Position numbers and translations under genes: made by a program. This document shows positions 1 to 8,146 of a DNA stretch of 64,000 bases, in pieces. How positions within the stretch are numbered: position 1 is the stretch's first letter; every line of letters begins with the position of its first letter. The DNA comes from Leptodesmis sichuanensis A121 (GTDB taxonomy: Bacteria; Cyanobacteriota; Cyanobacteriia; Leptolyngbyales; Leptolyngbyaceae), in the NCBI RefSeq assembly GCF_021379005.1, contig NZ_CP075171.1:3100001-3164000 (forward strand), written 5' to 3'. The notes below the pieces were generated by a model. It was not told the DNA's origin. It worked only from the letters and a program-made list of their open reading frames with translations, and searched no databases.

Positions 1-29
1 CTACGGTTCTGGACTTAGAAAAGATTTAA
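1..29. repeat. edge copy of the 73-bp dispersed palindromic repeat
   Basis: This is one arm of the repeat seen whole at 5821, 18046, 23511, 30153, 40888 and 50706. Positions 5-16 (GGTTCTGGACTT) and the ending TTTAA match the corresponding arm of the 5821 copy with a few substitutions. The rest lies outside the window. It sits just downstream of the serA stop codon, so it could also act as a transcription end. Confidence 0.55.
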
Positions 30-32
30 CTT

Positions 33-1616
33 TTACAACGTAACAGTGTAAGCGTCCCGGATCCCGGCAACCTTGAGAATTTCATCCAGAATTCCTTCCG
101 GCAGGGGATCATCGATGCTGAGAACCATCACCGCATCTCCTCTGACAATTTTACGACCCACCTGCATACTGGCGATATTGACATTGAAACTGCCCAGCAG
201 GGAACCAATTTTACCAATGATCCCCGGCATATCCCGGTGCATCGTAAACAGCATATGGCGATTGGGTGGAACGTTGACTGGGAACTCATCCACACTGGTA
301 ATCCGAATTTCCCCGTCTCCCAGCAAGGCTCCGGCGACGGAGTGTTCCCCTAAAGCCCCCTTAGCCGATAACTGTAGCGATCCCGTGTAGTCTCTAATCG
401 AGGCATCGCGGGTTTCAATCACACGAATGCCGCGTTCTTTGGCTTCCAGGCTGGCGTTGACGTAATTCACCCGTTCCTGCAAGGCATGGGACAGTAAACC
501 TTTCAGTGCAGCGACGACGATCGGCTGGCTTTGATTCGTGGCCAGTTCCCCCTGTAATCGGATGTTGAGAGATTCCACCCGACCACCCGCTAACTGAGCG
601 ACTAAATTGCCCAGGGTTTCGGCCAGTTGCAGATAAGGTCTGAGTTGTTCCAGTAAATCAGGGCGCAGGCCAGGAATATTGACGGCAGAGCGAGCGGGTA
701 AGCCAAGTAACACATCGCGAATCTGTTCAGCCACATCGATCGCCACATTAATTTGAGCTTCCTCCGTTGACGCGCCCAGGTGAGGAGTCAGCAGCAATTC
801 CTTACCCAATTGCCGCAGTACAGAATCTTCTTCCAGAGGCTCTTTGGAAAACACATCCAATGCGGCTCCGGCAATTTTGCCTTGTTTCAGGGCTTCAGCG
901 ATCGCCTGCTCATCTACAATCCCGCCTCTGGCGCAGTTGATAATCCGTACCGTCGGCTTCATTTTGGCAATCGAGTCGTTATTAATCAGATTGGTGGTTT
1001 CAGGAGTTTTGGGCAGGTGCAGGGTGATGTAATCTGCTTCCTGCAACAAAATATCCAGTTCGACCAGACGACACCCCAGTTGTTCGGCGCGTTCGTGAGA
1101 AATGAATGGATCATAGGCCAGCAGTTTCATGCCCATTGCTCGCGCGACGTTGGCCACATGAGCGCCAATCTTACCCAGGCCCACAATTCCCAGGGTCTTT
1201 TTATACACTTCAACACCCATGAAGCTCTTGCGATCCCACTTGCCGCTTTTCACGGATTGGTTCGCTTCAGCGATGTAACGGGACATGGCTAACATCATCG
1301 CCAGGGTGTGTTCGGCTGCAGCAATGGTATTGCCCTCCGGCGAGTTGACAACCACAATTCCTTTGCGCGTCGCTTCGGGCACATCAACGTTATCCACGCC
1401 AACCCCAGCCCGACCAATAATCTTCAGTTGAGTTCCGGCCTCAATGACTTCTTTCGTAACCTGAGTACCCGATCGAATCATCAACGCATCGTATTCCGGG
1501 ATCACCCGAATCAGTTCTTCGGGTGTCAGCTTCGTTTGCACATCAACCTGAGCAACCTGGGACAGGATATCAATTCCTGCCTGGTCAATGGGATCAGAAA
1601 CAAGAACTTTAGGCAT
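33..1616 (-). CDS. serA: D-3-phosphoglycerate dehydrogenase
   Basis: Oxidises 3-phosphoglycerate to 3-phosphohydroxypyruvate with NAD+, the first step of serine synthesis, in the cytosol. The 527-residue product has the long form of the family. A Rossmann fold carries GIVGLGKIG at about 143-151. The 2-hydroxyacid dehydrogenase triad is visible as R230 (CARGG), E259 (SKEP) and H279 (TPHLGAS). An ASB-type intervening domain follows, and the C-terminal ACT domain (about 450-527) normally binds serine for feedback inhibition. I chose the ATG at 1616 (MPKVLVSDPID) because this is where homology to the family begins; the frame stays open upstream to 1805, but that part is repeat-derived. It is transcribed divergently from the gene at 1832. 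Confidence 0.96.
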   Translation of the reverse strand: MPKVLVSDPIDQAGIDILSQVAQVDVQTKLTPEELIRVIPEYDALMIRSGTQVTKEVIEAGTQLKIIGRAGVGVDNVDVPEATRKGIVVVNSPEGNTIAAAEHTLAMMLAMSRYIAEANQSVKSGKWDRKSFMGVEVYKKTLGIVGLGKIGAHVANVARAMGMKLLAYDPFISHERAEQLGCRLVELDILLQEADYITLHLPKTPETTNLINNDSIAKMKPTVRIINCARGGIVDEQAIAEALKQGKIAGAALDVFSKEPLEEDSVLRQLGKELLLTPHLGASTEEAQINVAIDVAEQIRDVLLGLPARSAVNIPGLRPDLLEQLRPYLQLAETLGNLVAQLAGGRVESLNIRLQGELATNQSQPIVVAALKGLLSHALQERVNYVNASLEAKERGIRVIETRDASIRDYTGSLQLSAKGALGEHSVAGALLGDGEIRITSVDEFPVNVPPNRHMLFTMHRDMPGIIGKIGSLLGSFNVNIASMQVGRKIVRGDAVMVLSIDDPLPEGILDEILKVAGIRDAYTVTL

Positions 1617-1699
1617 AGCAAGTGGATAGGAAATCGACTTTTTACGATACGGCATTTTGGCAGCGATCGCAGGAACTTGCTCTTTTTTTTTAATCTGGA

Positions 1700-1760
1700 T
1701 TGGCCATTGGTCATTGGTCACAGTGGACGAATGACAAGAGACGAATGACAAAGGACAAAT
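1700..1760. repeat. heptamer-type tandem repeat tract (STRR-like)
   Basis: Between the divergent serA and 1832 genes lies a run of imperfect units built on ATTGGTC and GAATGAC, such as TTGGTCATTGGTCACAG. Similar units recur at 2648-2712, 10137-10210 and 41518-41545. Short tandemly repeated repetitive sequences of this kind are known from filamentous cyanobacteria. It has no coding sense and falsely extends open frames on both strands. Confidence 0.7.
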
Positions 1761-1831
1761 CAAAACTGAGCATTCCAATCCTTGATACGCTAAATAGTGG
1801 TGCAATGAGACTACGGGAGAGATTGGCGAAT

Positions 1832-2338
1832 ATGAATTATCTTGTTGCAGTATTGAGCGATCGCAGTCAGGCAGAGGCAGCTTTTTCAGCGTTGGAGGAA
1901 GCAGGGCTACCGATGTCAGAAGCGGCTATTTTGGGCCAGGGCTATAAAAGTGCCGATGAGTATGGCTTGCTTGATCCTAAGGAACGGGCCGGACGCTTAG
2001 CTAAATTAATGTCTTTCTGGTTGATCCCCTTTGGGTTCCTGGCTGGATTTACCTTTAGCTTGATCACAAACCTGAATACCTTTTCTTGGGCAGGTGAGAT
2101 TGGCAATCATGTGATCGGGGGGCTGTTGGGAGCAGTTTCTGGAGCACTGGGAAGTTTTTTTGTAGGTGGTGGAGTAGGTTTAACGTCCGGCAGCGGAGAT
2201 GTTATCCCCTATCGAAATCGTCTCAACGAAGGCAAATATTTAATCGTCTTTAAAGGATCAGAAGCTTTGACCCGAAAAGCCACGGGAATCCTGCGCCAAT
2301 TCAAGCCTGAGAACCTGCAGGGGTATAGTGAAGCTTAG
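1832..2338 (+). CDS. conserved hypothetical membrane protein with a general-stress-like N-terminus
   Basis: The product has 168 residues. Residues 1-45 (MNYLVAVLSDRSQAEAAF...) resemble the small soluble strand-helix domain found at the start of general-stress 17M-like proteins. Two hydrophobic, glycine-rich stretches at about 60-82 and 95-118 could cross or hairpin into the membrane. The tail (133-160) looks like a second copy of the alpha-beta fold (KYLIVFKGSEALTRKA). I chose the ATG at 1832 because GGGAGA lies 11 bases upstream and the N-terminal strand begins there; in-frame ATGs upstream (for example 1805) cannot be excluded. Function unknown. Confidence 0.7.
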   Translation: MNYLVAVLSDRSQAEAAFSALEEAGLPMSEAAILGQGYKSADEYGLLDPKERAGRLAKLMSFWLIPFGFLAGFTFSLITNLNTFSWAGEIGNHVIGGLLGAVSGALGSFFVGGGVGLTSGSGDVIPYRNRLNEGKYLIVFKGSEALTRKATGILRQFKPENLQGYSEA

Positions 2339-2472
2339 AACTTACGGCGGCGTTGCAGCCCAGATGTGATCATTATCACGGAATTGCTTCTGGCGCATCA
2401 CTCATATTTTAGGCATCGGTGGTCGATAACTATAAGTACCCGTTCCCTTCCTGAAAATGTGTGAGGCGTTCT

Positions 2473-2640
2473 ATGACTAACTCTGTCACCACCAAACGCG
2501 CCGTCATTCTTAACGCGATCGCCATCACTACTGCGCTTGCTGTTATTTCTGGCTACTCCCCTTTACACCAGTTGCCTTTGAATCAGGTGCAATCACTATT
2601 ACAGTCCAATCCGCTATTTAACCTGGCTCCTGGGCGATAA
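2473..2640 (+). CDS. small hypothetical protein, 55 residues, signal-peptide-like N-terminus
   Basis: An ATG at 2473 follows GAGG (2463-2466) at good ribosome-binding spacing and opens a 55-codon frame ending in TAA. The product starts with a polar, basic segment (MTNSVTTKRA), then a hydrophobic helix (VILNAIAITTALAVISGY), then a short polar tail rich in Leu, Gln and Asn. This is the layout of a small membrane-anchored or exported peptide. It is not one I recognise. HIP1 overlaps the helix-coding part. The good Shine-Dalgarno site and the coherent hydrophobicity are the only support. Confidence 0.5.
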   Translation: MTNSVTTKRAVILNAIAITTALAVISGYSPLHQLPLNQVQSLLQSNPLFNLAPGR

Positions 2641-2759
2641 GGACTATTGTCATTAGTCGCACTGGTCATTGGTTCTTCATCCCCCATCAACGATAAAGAA
2701 CAAATGACGAATAGCGAACAGCCGATTTATTGTGGAAATAACTGAGTCGGTGGTGATGC

Positions 2760-4739
2760 ATGGTGCGCTTAAAGCTGTGGCAGTGGTTGGTTTTGAGTCT
2801 TCCCCTCGTCTCGATCGTGGGATTTCTGATGATTTCCGCTGGGGTGCAGATTCACGACTGGGGGATCAACTGGATTTGGGCAGTGATTACAGTCATGCTG
2901 GTGATCTGGCGGTTGCTGCTGGTGCAGTGGACTCGACCCGCTCTGGAGCAAATGCGATCGGTGATGGAGGAAGTCACCGAAGAACTGGAAGCCCCTATCG
3001 CAGCTACTACACCGGCTTCTAGCGGCAGTGCAACTCAGCAAGTAGAAGCAGCACTGCAACAAGTCTTGGAGGCTGCACGTCAGGATCCCCCCATTTGGGA
3101 AGATTGGTCAGCATTTTGGCAACGGTGTCAGGAGTTAATGGTTGCGATCGCCGAAATTTACCATCCTGACGTCAAGCATCCCTATTTGAATATCTACGTT
3201 CCCCAAGCCTATACGCTGATTCGCGGCACAGTAAACGACCTGGATCAGTGGATGGATAAATTGGCTCCCGTCTTGAATCAGGTTACGGTTGCTCAGGCGG
3301 TGCAAGCATACGTCGTATATCGCAAACTGGAACCCTCCGCCCGCAAACTATTGCAGGTATGGAACTGGGCACAATGGTTACTGAATCCGGCAGCGGCAGT
3401 GGCGAAACGGGCGACTCAGCGCTACAGCAATCAGGCGACTCAGCAACTACTGGTGAATCTGGCTCAGTTGTTGAAAGAAGCAGCCTTAAGGAATCTCTGT
3501 CGTCAGGCGATCGCTCTGTATAGTGGTCAACTGGCCGTCTCGGAGACTGCAGAAACAGCGATCGCCGCTGCCCCTCTCCCCACTGCCAAAACTCAAACCT
3601 TGCGAGACATCCTTTCCCAGGCGGAACCTGTGGAAACGTTAGAGCAGAAGCCCGTCAATATTCTATTGGTTGGTCGGACGGGAGCCGGAAAAAGTAGTTT
3701 AATCAATACCTTATTCGTTGCACACCGGGCAGAGGTCGATGTGTTGCCCAGTACAGATGTGATTCGAGATTATCACTGGCAAGCTGAAACGGGAGAATCT
3801 CTAACCTTATGGGATTCTCCAGGATACGAACAGGCTAACCGTCAGGAGTTGCGAGAGCAGGTGTTGGAGCGGGCCAGCCAATCGGATTTACTGCTGTTAA
3901 TCACCCCAGCCCTGGATCCAGCCTTGCAGATGGACGTGGACTTTTTGCAGGATGTGAAGTCTGAAATTCCTGACTTGCCGACGATCGCCGTTGTCACCCA
4001 GGTCGATCGCTTGCGTCCCATCCGCGAATGGAACCCTCCCTACGATTGGGAGTGGGGCGATCGTCCGAAAGAAATTGCGATTCGGGAAGCTACCACATAC
4101 CGGGCAGAGACGTTTCAGGAATTCACCAATCTGGTGCTGCCTCTGGTCACCTGGGATGCTGAAACCGGACGGTCTGCCTGGGGAGCCGATGCCTTATCCC
4201 TGGCTCTGGTAGAGGCGATCGCGCCTACCAAACAACTCCGATTAGCCCGCTTCTTACGGAATCTGGAGGCTCGCACCGTGGCTGCTGTTAAAATCATTGA
4301 CCACTATACCTTCCAGATGGCAACTACACAGGGGCTGGCAACCTTGCTCAAAAGTCCAGTACTCTCCTTCATTTCTACTCTGACCACGGGAACCCCAACC
4401 CTGGGCCGACTTCTGACCGAGCAAATTCCCGTCGAGCAATTGCCCGTCGTGATCGGCAAACTGCAAATGGCCTACGATCTGTTTTCTCTGCTCAATCAGG
4501 AGCACCCCCAAATGCCCAACTTCGACCTGTTAACACTCTGGCCCTTACTTCTAGATAATTCCGCTTCTCCCGATCGCAACGCCTGGGCTTTTGGTCATGC
4601 CATCACCGAATACTGGATACAATCCCTGACCCTGGAGCAAGTCCAAGAGCGATTCCACTATTATCTAGAGGATCAAAAGAAGACTATAACAATTTCTAAA
4701 ACGAAAAGCCCTTCTCCCCAGGGAGAAAGGTTGAGATGA
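2760..4739 (+). CDS. membrane-anchored Era/EngA-like GTPase, cyanobacterial family
   Basis: The product has 659 residues. Two transmembrane helices lie near the N-terminus (about 8-27 and 35-56), followed by a helical region and then a GTPase domain. The G1 P-loop is GRTGAGKSS at 305-313, G3 is WDSPG at 351-355, and the G4 position reads TQVD at 413-416 where most Ras-type GTPases have NKxD. The C-terminal part (about 480-640) is helical. Proteins of this build are common in cyanobacteria; a membrane-remodelling or stress role is often assumed but I see no direct evidence. The last residues (about 640-659, KKTITISKTKSPSPQGERLR) look like read-through into repeat sequence. Confidence 0.8.
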   Translation: MVRLKLWQWLVLSLPLVSIVGFLMISAGVQIHDWGINWIWAVITVMLVIWRLLLVQWTRPALEQMRSVMEEVTEELEAPIAATTPASSGSATQQVEAALQQVLEAARQDPPIWEDWSAFWQRCQELMVAIAEIYHPDVKHPYLNIYVPQAYTLIRGTVNDLDQWMDKLAPVLNQVTVAQAVQAYVVYRKLEPSARKLLQVWNWAQWLLNPAAAVAKRATQRYSNQATQQLLVNLAQLLKEAALRNLCRQAIALYSGQLAVSETAETAIAAAPLPTAKTQTLRDILSQAEPVETLEQKPVNILLVGRTGAGKSSLINTLFVAHRAEVDVLPSTDVIRDYHWQAETGESLTLWDSPGYEQANRQELREQVLERASQSDLLLLITPALDPALQMDVDFLQDVKSEIPDLPTIAVVTQVDRLRPIREWNPPYDWEWGDRPKEIAIREATTYRAETFQEFTNLVLPLVTWDAETGRSAWGADALSLALVEAIAPTKQLRLARFLRNLEARTVAAVKIIDHYTFQMATTQGLATLLKSPVLSFISTLTTGTPTLGRLLTEQIPVEQLPVVIGKLQMAYDLFSLLNQEHPQMPNFDLLTLWPLLLDNSASPDRNAWAFGHAITEYWIQSLTLEQVQERFHYYLEDQKKTITISKTKSPSPQGERLR

Positions 4740-4787
4740 GAGAAAATAAGTTGCATATTGGGTAAATGACCAAAGGCAAATGACAAC

Positions 4788-5351
4788 CTACCTGGTCTGT
4801 CCGCCTTGCAAATCTGTCTTACAAATCTTCAAAATTCGCTGATCCATTTCACTCAACTGGTCAATCTTGTGAAAGCCTTGTAACCCAATGGGAGCCATAA
4901 CCGAATTACCGCCTGCTGCAACTGTTGTGTTGCGTTCTAGGGCGATCGCAAAGGGATTGGTTGAGCGATCATAACTATTGGTTACAGTCAGTGCGAGTTG
5001 ATTTCCCTGGAAGGAACCGCTGGCACAATCAAAGGAAGAACTGGGCATATACAAAGCTCCAACGACCTTCCCTTGCTTAGACTCAAACACAAAGTATCCT
5101 TTGCCAATTTCATTCGGTTTGGGAGATTCACCATACAAATACACACCATCGGGCAGGCTCTGATTCAGTTGAGCCACCGATCGGGCAGCAACCAGAGAGG
5201 CAGACTCTTCAGTCTTAACAGGAGATTCGGCACTGTTGGCTGGAAGTAGCCCAGTTGAGGAGATACTGATACAGGCAAGGGCAGCGCTAAACAGGGCAGC
5301 ACCTGCTGAAATTCCTGCTTGTAAGCGGACTCTATTTTCCGAAGCAATCAT
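4788..5351 (-). CDS. conserved hypothetical exported protein
   Basis: The product has 187 residues from the ATG at 5351. It has a basic N-terminus, a hydrophobic segment (AGISAGAALFSAALACISIS), then a soluble domain. The domain has a beta-rich look, with GVYLYGESP followed by GKGYFVFESKQGKVVGALYMP. Two cysteines (in FDCASG and ILKICKTD) could form a disulfide in the periplasm. I know similar unnamed cyanobacterial proteins but no function. An in-frame GTG and other starts lie upstream within 27 bases. The gene is convergent with the GTPase gene, and the long gap upstream of it (5352-5944) holds no other gene. Confidence 0.72.
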   Translation of the reverse strand: MIASENRVRLQAGISAGAALFSAALACISISSTGLLPANSAESPVKTEESASLVAARSVAQLNQSLPDGVYLYGESPKPNEIGKGYFVFESKQGKVVGALYMPSSSFDCASGSFQGNQLALTVTNSYDRSTNPFAIALERNTTVAAGGNSVMAPIGLQGFHKIDQLSEMDQRILKICKTDLQGGQTR

Positions 5352-5820
5352 GATAAAAACTCCACCCACACTGGACAATAAATAAAAAGTTAAATATGCA
5401 AACGGTGTAAAGCCATCTAAGGAAATTTGTAGGATTCTGCGATCGCAACAAATTTATGGAAGATTTTTACTTTACAGGTCACAAAGCTAGTTCCACCTCG
5501 TCCGATCGACCCATCCGATTGGGTGATGCAGTCTAACCAACGGGAGATGCTGCCAAACGGCTAAAGGGAACAGCAGTGCGGTATTGGAGCGAACGTCGTT
5601 GAAAGAAATTTTCTATCTTCATCAAACCATCTCTGCGATTCCCTTGCTGTTACGTTTGGTGACAGTATTGTTTCCGGACACTCAATACTTCAAGGGCATT
5701 ACAGGAGATTTCGGAAAGTTACGAAATTTTTAGTTGAATGGGTTGGCAATCAGGAATGGGTGAGGAATCAGAAATTGGGAATCGGGAGTTGAGAATTAGG
5801 AATTGGGATAGAGACACAAT
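5352..5820. other. gene-free stretch upstream of the tRNA-Leu fragment
   Basis: No frame here has a start, ribosome-binding site and protein-like composition together. From about 5766 to 5812 there is another heptamer-like tract (GGGAATCGGGAGTTGAGAAT). The remainder should hold the promoter of the leftward 5351 gene. I recognise no structured RNA. Confidence 0.5.
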
Positions 5821-5891
5821 TAAACCAAGTCCAGCTAGAACGGTCGTTTTCCGACCAGAGAAACTCCGGTTCTGGACTTGCACAAGGTTTA
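5821..5891. repeat. 73-bp dispersed palindromic repeat, copy 1
   Basis: Begins TAAACCAAGTCCAG and ends with a CTGGACTT-type arm followed by GGTTTA, so the ends are inverted repeats. The inner part carries ACGGTCGTTTTCC and GAGAAACTCCGG. Five more near-identical copies occur in this window in both orientations, always between genes. In all of them the two arms can pair into one long hairpin. Confidence 0.85.
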
Positions 5892-5933
5892 ATTGGCGAT
5901 ACACGAAAGTTAACTCTGTCCTGTATAATAGGG

Positions 5934-6006
5934 AAGCTATCCAAGGGCGGATGGCGGAATTGGTAGACGCACCGCACTCGAAATGCGGCCGGGATTCCCA
6001 GCCCAT
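5934..6006 (+). pseudogene. broken tRNA-Leu: promoter and 5' half only
   Basis: From 5945 the sequence GGGCGGATGGCGGAATTGG copies the intact tRNA-Leu at 8370 through the acceptor 5' strand, D arm and anticodon stem. The variable arm and T arm are then missing; a short unrelated piece ends in GCCCAT at 6001-6006, which matches only the end of the tRNA. One base differs in the anticodon loop (CTCGAAA against CTCAAAA), which would read CGA instead of CAA. A TATAAT -10 box at 5934-5939 sits in a GTATAATAGGGAA context that is also shared with the intact gene. Without a T arm it should not give a working tRNA. Confidence 0.8.
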
Positions 6007-6054
6007 AAGCTTTTCAAGGCTCTACATATATTATTTCTACCACTTTTCTACCAG
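6007..6054. repeat. left end of the island: inverted repeat plus TTTCTACCA direct repeats
   Basis: Positions 6007-6022 (AAGCTTTTCAAGGCTC) are repeated as the exact reverse complement at 8147-8162. Immediately inside, 6033-6054 contains two TTCTACCA units, and a related pair occurs in the same orientation at 8183-8204. Repeats of this kind next to a split tRNA are what attachment-site arms of an integrated element look like. This reading is inference, since no integrase gene remains. Confidence 0.6.
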
Positions 6055-6172
6055 TAAGCGAAGGGTGATTTTAAATACAAATCCTAGATCCGAATTTAAA
6101 TTGGATTTGCTAATTGACGATGCCCTAATTTTTTGTGTTAGCAAATAAGACAGCAGGTTTTGTATAGTACAT

Positions 6173-6639
6173 TTGCTGTTTCTCAATGCGGTTCGTAAAC
6201 GGTGTTGGCGACTTGTCGTCGGTTTGCGCAGTAATCGTACTCTCAAAGACGGTCGCTGCCTCAAAGACCTCTACCGTCATGCCAAGCGCGGTCTGCAGGA
6301 CGCAAACGTTGGGCCATTGAGGGCTTTTTCAAAACCGCTAAACATCAGTTTGGTTTGCATTGTGTTGGCCAAGGAAGCAAGTTGGGGGGTTATCGTGGGC
6401 TGATTCTGTCGCTGATTGCTTATCTGTTAGCGCACTGGGTTGATCAATGGTCACTGCCCCCTGTGCTGGAGTGGAAAACGGCCAGTCGCTTGGCACTGGA
6501 AACTTTATTGCCCTCGATTGTCTGGTTTCAACTCCTCAAACAGATCCGAATGAGTGCAGATATTGCCGCACTCTATGGGTTTGAAATTGTCCTCAAATCC
6601 TTGCCTGACCCGGCTTATTGGGAAAGGTGCAAGATCTGA
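6173..6639 (+). pseudogene. degenerate DDE transposase, C-terminal part with frameshift
   Basis: Two frames together give the C-terminal end of a cyanobacterial DDE transposase of the IS4/IS701-like superfamily. The first frame (about 6182-6300) reads VVGLRSNRTLKDGR. The second, from about 6301, reads RWAIEGFFKTAKHQFGLH, then a hydrophobic helix and the typical ending RCKI before the stop at 6637. The change of frame near 6300 and the absence of the N-terminal catalytic part show it is dead. It abuts, and probably truncated, the hsdS remnant. Family assignment is from remembered sequence patterns. Confidence 0.7.
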
Positions 6640-6642
6640 GAT

Positions 6643-7032
6643 ATGGTGAATTACAGAAGGTTTTGTTTGAGTCAGAGGGTATTCAGCATTAGAGCAGACC
6701 GAAGAATCATTCAACCAGTTCTACTATTTTTAGCCTTAGCTTCTCCTTTAGGGCAAGGAGAACTAATTGCTCGCCAAAGTGGAACAACAGTTTTGGGAAT
6801 TCGACAGGCTGAATTGCGGAAAGTCAGACTAATAGTCCCACCTCTAAAAACCCAGACCATTGCTTCACGGGCTTTAGACGCAATCTGTCAACAAATAGAT
6901 GTGCTTGAAAGCAAGAACACAAATTTACGCAAGACCCGTGATTTGCTGCTACCTAAGCTTATTTCAGGTGAAATTGATGTAGAAAGCCTTGATTCTGCCA
7001 CTGAAACTGACCTGGAGGAACTAGCCGCATGA
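6643..7032 (+). pseudogene. hsdS: C-terminal remnant of type I restriction specificity subunit
   Basis: The 129-residue frame carries the end of a target recognition domain (SGTTVLGIRQAELRKVRLIV) followed by PPL and the second conserved helix ending KTRDLLLPKLISGEIDV, which is typical of HsdS. Whole HsdS proteins are about 400 residues, so about two thirds are missing at the 5' end, where the transposase remnant now lies. The stop overlaps the start of the next frame (ATGA at 7029-7032), as in an intact operon. It cannot give a working specificity subunit. Confidence 0.85.
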
Positions 7033-7094
7033 GACAGTTAACCAGAATCACATTTAATCCTGAAGCAGTGGAAGTCCCCCTACAGCCAGCGTGA
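7029..7094 (+). pseudogene. stub of a DUF433-type antitoxin gene
   Basis: The 21-residue frame begins MRQLTRITFNPEA, which matches the N-terminus of DUF433 proteins, where the family goes on with a GGKPCIRG-type segment. Here it switches to unrelated sequence and stops. DUF433 proteins are small antitoxin-like proteins often found next to restriction genes. The start overlaps the hsdS stop. Only the first dozen codons support the call. Confidence 0.5.
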
Positions 7095-7111
7095 TTTGGT
7101 AAAACAGACCT

Positions 7112-7435
7112 ATGAAACATCCCCAACTACCTGCAATTCTGAATGCTCTCCGTCAATATCTTGACGGGCTGTATGGGGATAGACTTGTTAATGTGATTCT
7201 GTTCGGTTCTCAAGCTAGAAATGAGGCTGAAGCTGATTCAGACATTGATGTTCTGGTTGTTCTCAAAGGCGAGGTGGACTCCTGGACAGAAATAAAGCGC
7301 ACCGGGGAAGGAGTAGCCAAACTGTGTTTGGACTATAGTGTGGTCATTTGCTGCTTGTTCATTGCCGAAACTCAGTTTCAATCTCAGCAAACCGCTTTAC
7401 TCCGCAATGTCAAACAGGAAGGAGTCAGCGTATGA
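7112..7435 (+). CDS. mntA: MNT-type nucleotidyltransferase antitoxin
   Basis: The 107-residue protein has the minimal nucleotidyltransferase signature GSQARNEAEADSDID at 32-46 (GSxAR ... DxD), with both metal-binding aspartates kept. In characterised pairs the MNT protein neutralises its HEPN partner by adding AMP to a tyrosine. The gene overlaps the HEPN gene by ATGA at 7432-7435, the classic layout for this toxin-antitoxin type. Both genes look intact while the restriction genes around them are broken. It could also be an uncharacterised MNT with another substrate. Confidence 0.85.
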   Translation: MKHPQLPAILNALRQYLDGLYGDRLVNVILFGSQARNEAEADSDIDVLVVLKGEVDSWTEIKRTGEGVAKLCLDYSVVICCLFIAETQFQSQQTALLRNVKQEGVSV

Positions 7436-7803
7436 CTCCAGAACAACAGCAACTCATCGACAAAGCCAGTGAGAACGTGAGAGCCGCTCAACTACTGACG
7501 AATGAGGGCTTACAGGATGTAGCGGTTTCCCGTGCTTACTATGCCATGTTCTATATCGCTGAAGCCTTTTTGTTGGGTGATAACCTTTCTTTCTCCAAAC
7601 ATTCAGCCGTGATTAGCAAATTTGGTGAATACTTTGCCCGTCCTGGTCGTGTGCCTGTCAAATTTCACCGCTATCTGATTCAAGCCGAACAATCACGCAT
7701 CAAAGCGGATTATGACGCAACATCAAAAGCCACTGTCACAGAAGCAACTGAGCAAATTAACCGTGCAGTAGAATTTATTGCCCTAGCTGAGAGGGAATTG
7801 TGA
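7432..7803 (+). CDS. HEPN domain toxin, partner of MNT
   Basis: The 123-residue all-helical protein has the HEPN hallmarks SRAYYAMFY at 33-41 and RIKADY at 89-94. R73-VPVKF-H79-RY fits an Rx5HxY pattern close to the Rx4HxY motif of HepT ribonucleases, whose tyrosine is the AMP acceptor. HEPN toxins of this kind cleave RNA. The gene starts at ATG 7432 inside the mntA stop; GGAAGGAG lies just upstream. Its neighbours suggest it was cargo of a type I restriction operon, where such pairs often act as guards. Confidence 0.82.
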   Translation: MTPEQQQLIDKASENVRAAQLLTNEGLQDVAVSRAYYAMFYIAEAFLLGDNLSFSKHSAVISKFGEYFARPGRVPVKFHRYLIQAEQSRIKADYDATSKATVTEATEQINRAVEFIALAEREL

Positions 7804-7804
7804 T

Positions 7805-8059
7805 ATGAGTCGTAATCCTCATCCTGATTCCGAAGAAGCGTTAGAAAATGCGGTGATTGACCTATTCGGTAAGACATTGGAATGGGAAACTATCAACGCC
7901 TATGACGAGGATTTAGGCAGTAGTGGCACTCTGGGCAGGGAAACACGGGATGAGGTTGTTTTAGTTCGTTATCTACGGTCTGCCCTCCAAGACCTGAACC
8001 CAAACGGAGTATTTACGATTCAGCAGGTTAATGATTCTGAGGAAGGGGATCTTGTATAG
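7805..8059 (+). pseudogene. hsdR: N-terminal stub of type I restriction endonuclease HsdR
   Basis: The 84-residue frame matches the beginning of an HsdR family: LENAVIDLFGKTLEWETIN, then SSGTLGRETRDEVVL, then LRSALQDLNP. After about residue 68 the match ends and the frame stops; a complete HsdR has about 1000 residues with nuclease and helicase domains. It begins one base after the HEPN stop, so the order hsdS-DUF433-MNT-HEPN-hsdR was probably one operon. Confidence 0.8.
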
Positions 8060-8087
8060 GTAGAAGGCAGCGATCGCTGCCCTCTAC
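8060..8087. terminator. 28-bp palindrome centred on HIP1
   Basis: GTAGA-A-GGCAGCGATCGCTGCC-C-TCTAC is symmetric around GCGATCGC (8070-8077) with a single mismatched pair. It lies directly after the HsdR stub and would fold into a strong hairpin. No T run follows, so termination is only a possibility. Confidence 0.5.
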
Positions 8088-8146
8088 AGCAGTTATCCAT
8101 ACCCACATTGAACTTCATGGCTTACCCAGCGGTGATGATTCGGGTG

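Noticed and set aside
780-1292. 170-codon frame opposite serA
   Set aside because: Pure antisense shadow of a well-supported gene; its residues have no family pattern.
1617-1805. 63-codon N-terminal extension of serA
   Set aside because: The extra residues come from heptamer repeats and a poly-T tract and match no SerA; homology begins at the ATG at 1616.
5945-6006. A functional tRNA with anticodon CGA (Ser)
   Set aside because: The body is that of tRNA-Leu, and the variable and T arms are missing; the CGA comes from one base change.
5738-6148. 136-codon frame across the left tRNA fragment
   Set aside because: It runs through the 73-bp repeat, the tRNA fragment and the TTTCTACCA repeats; no protein-like sequence.
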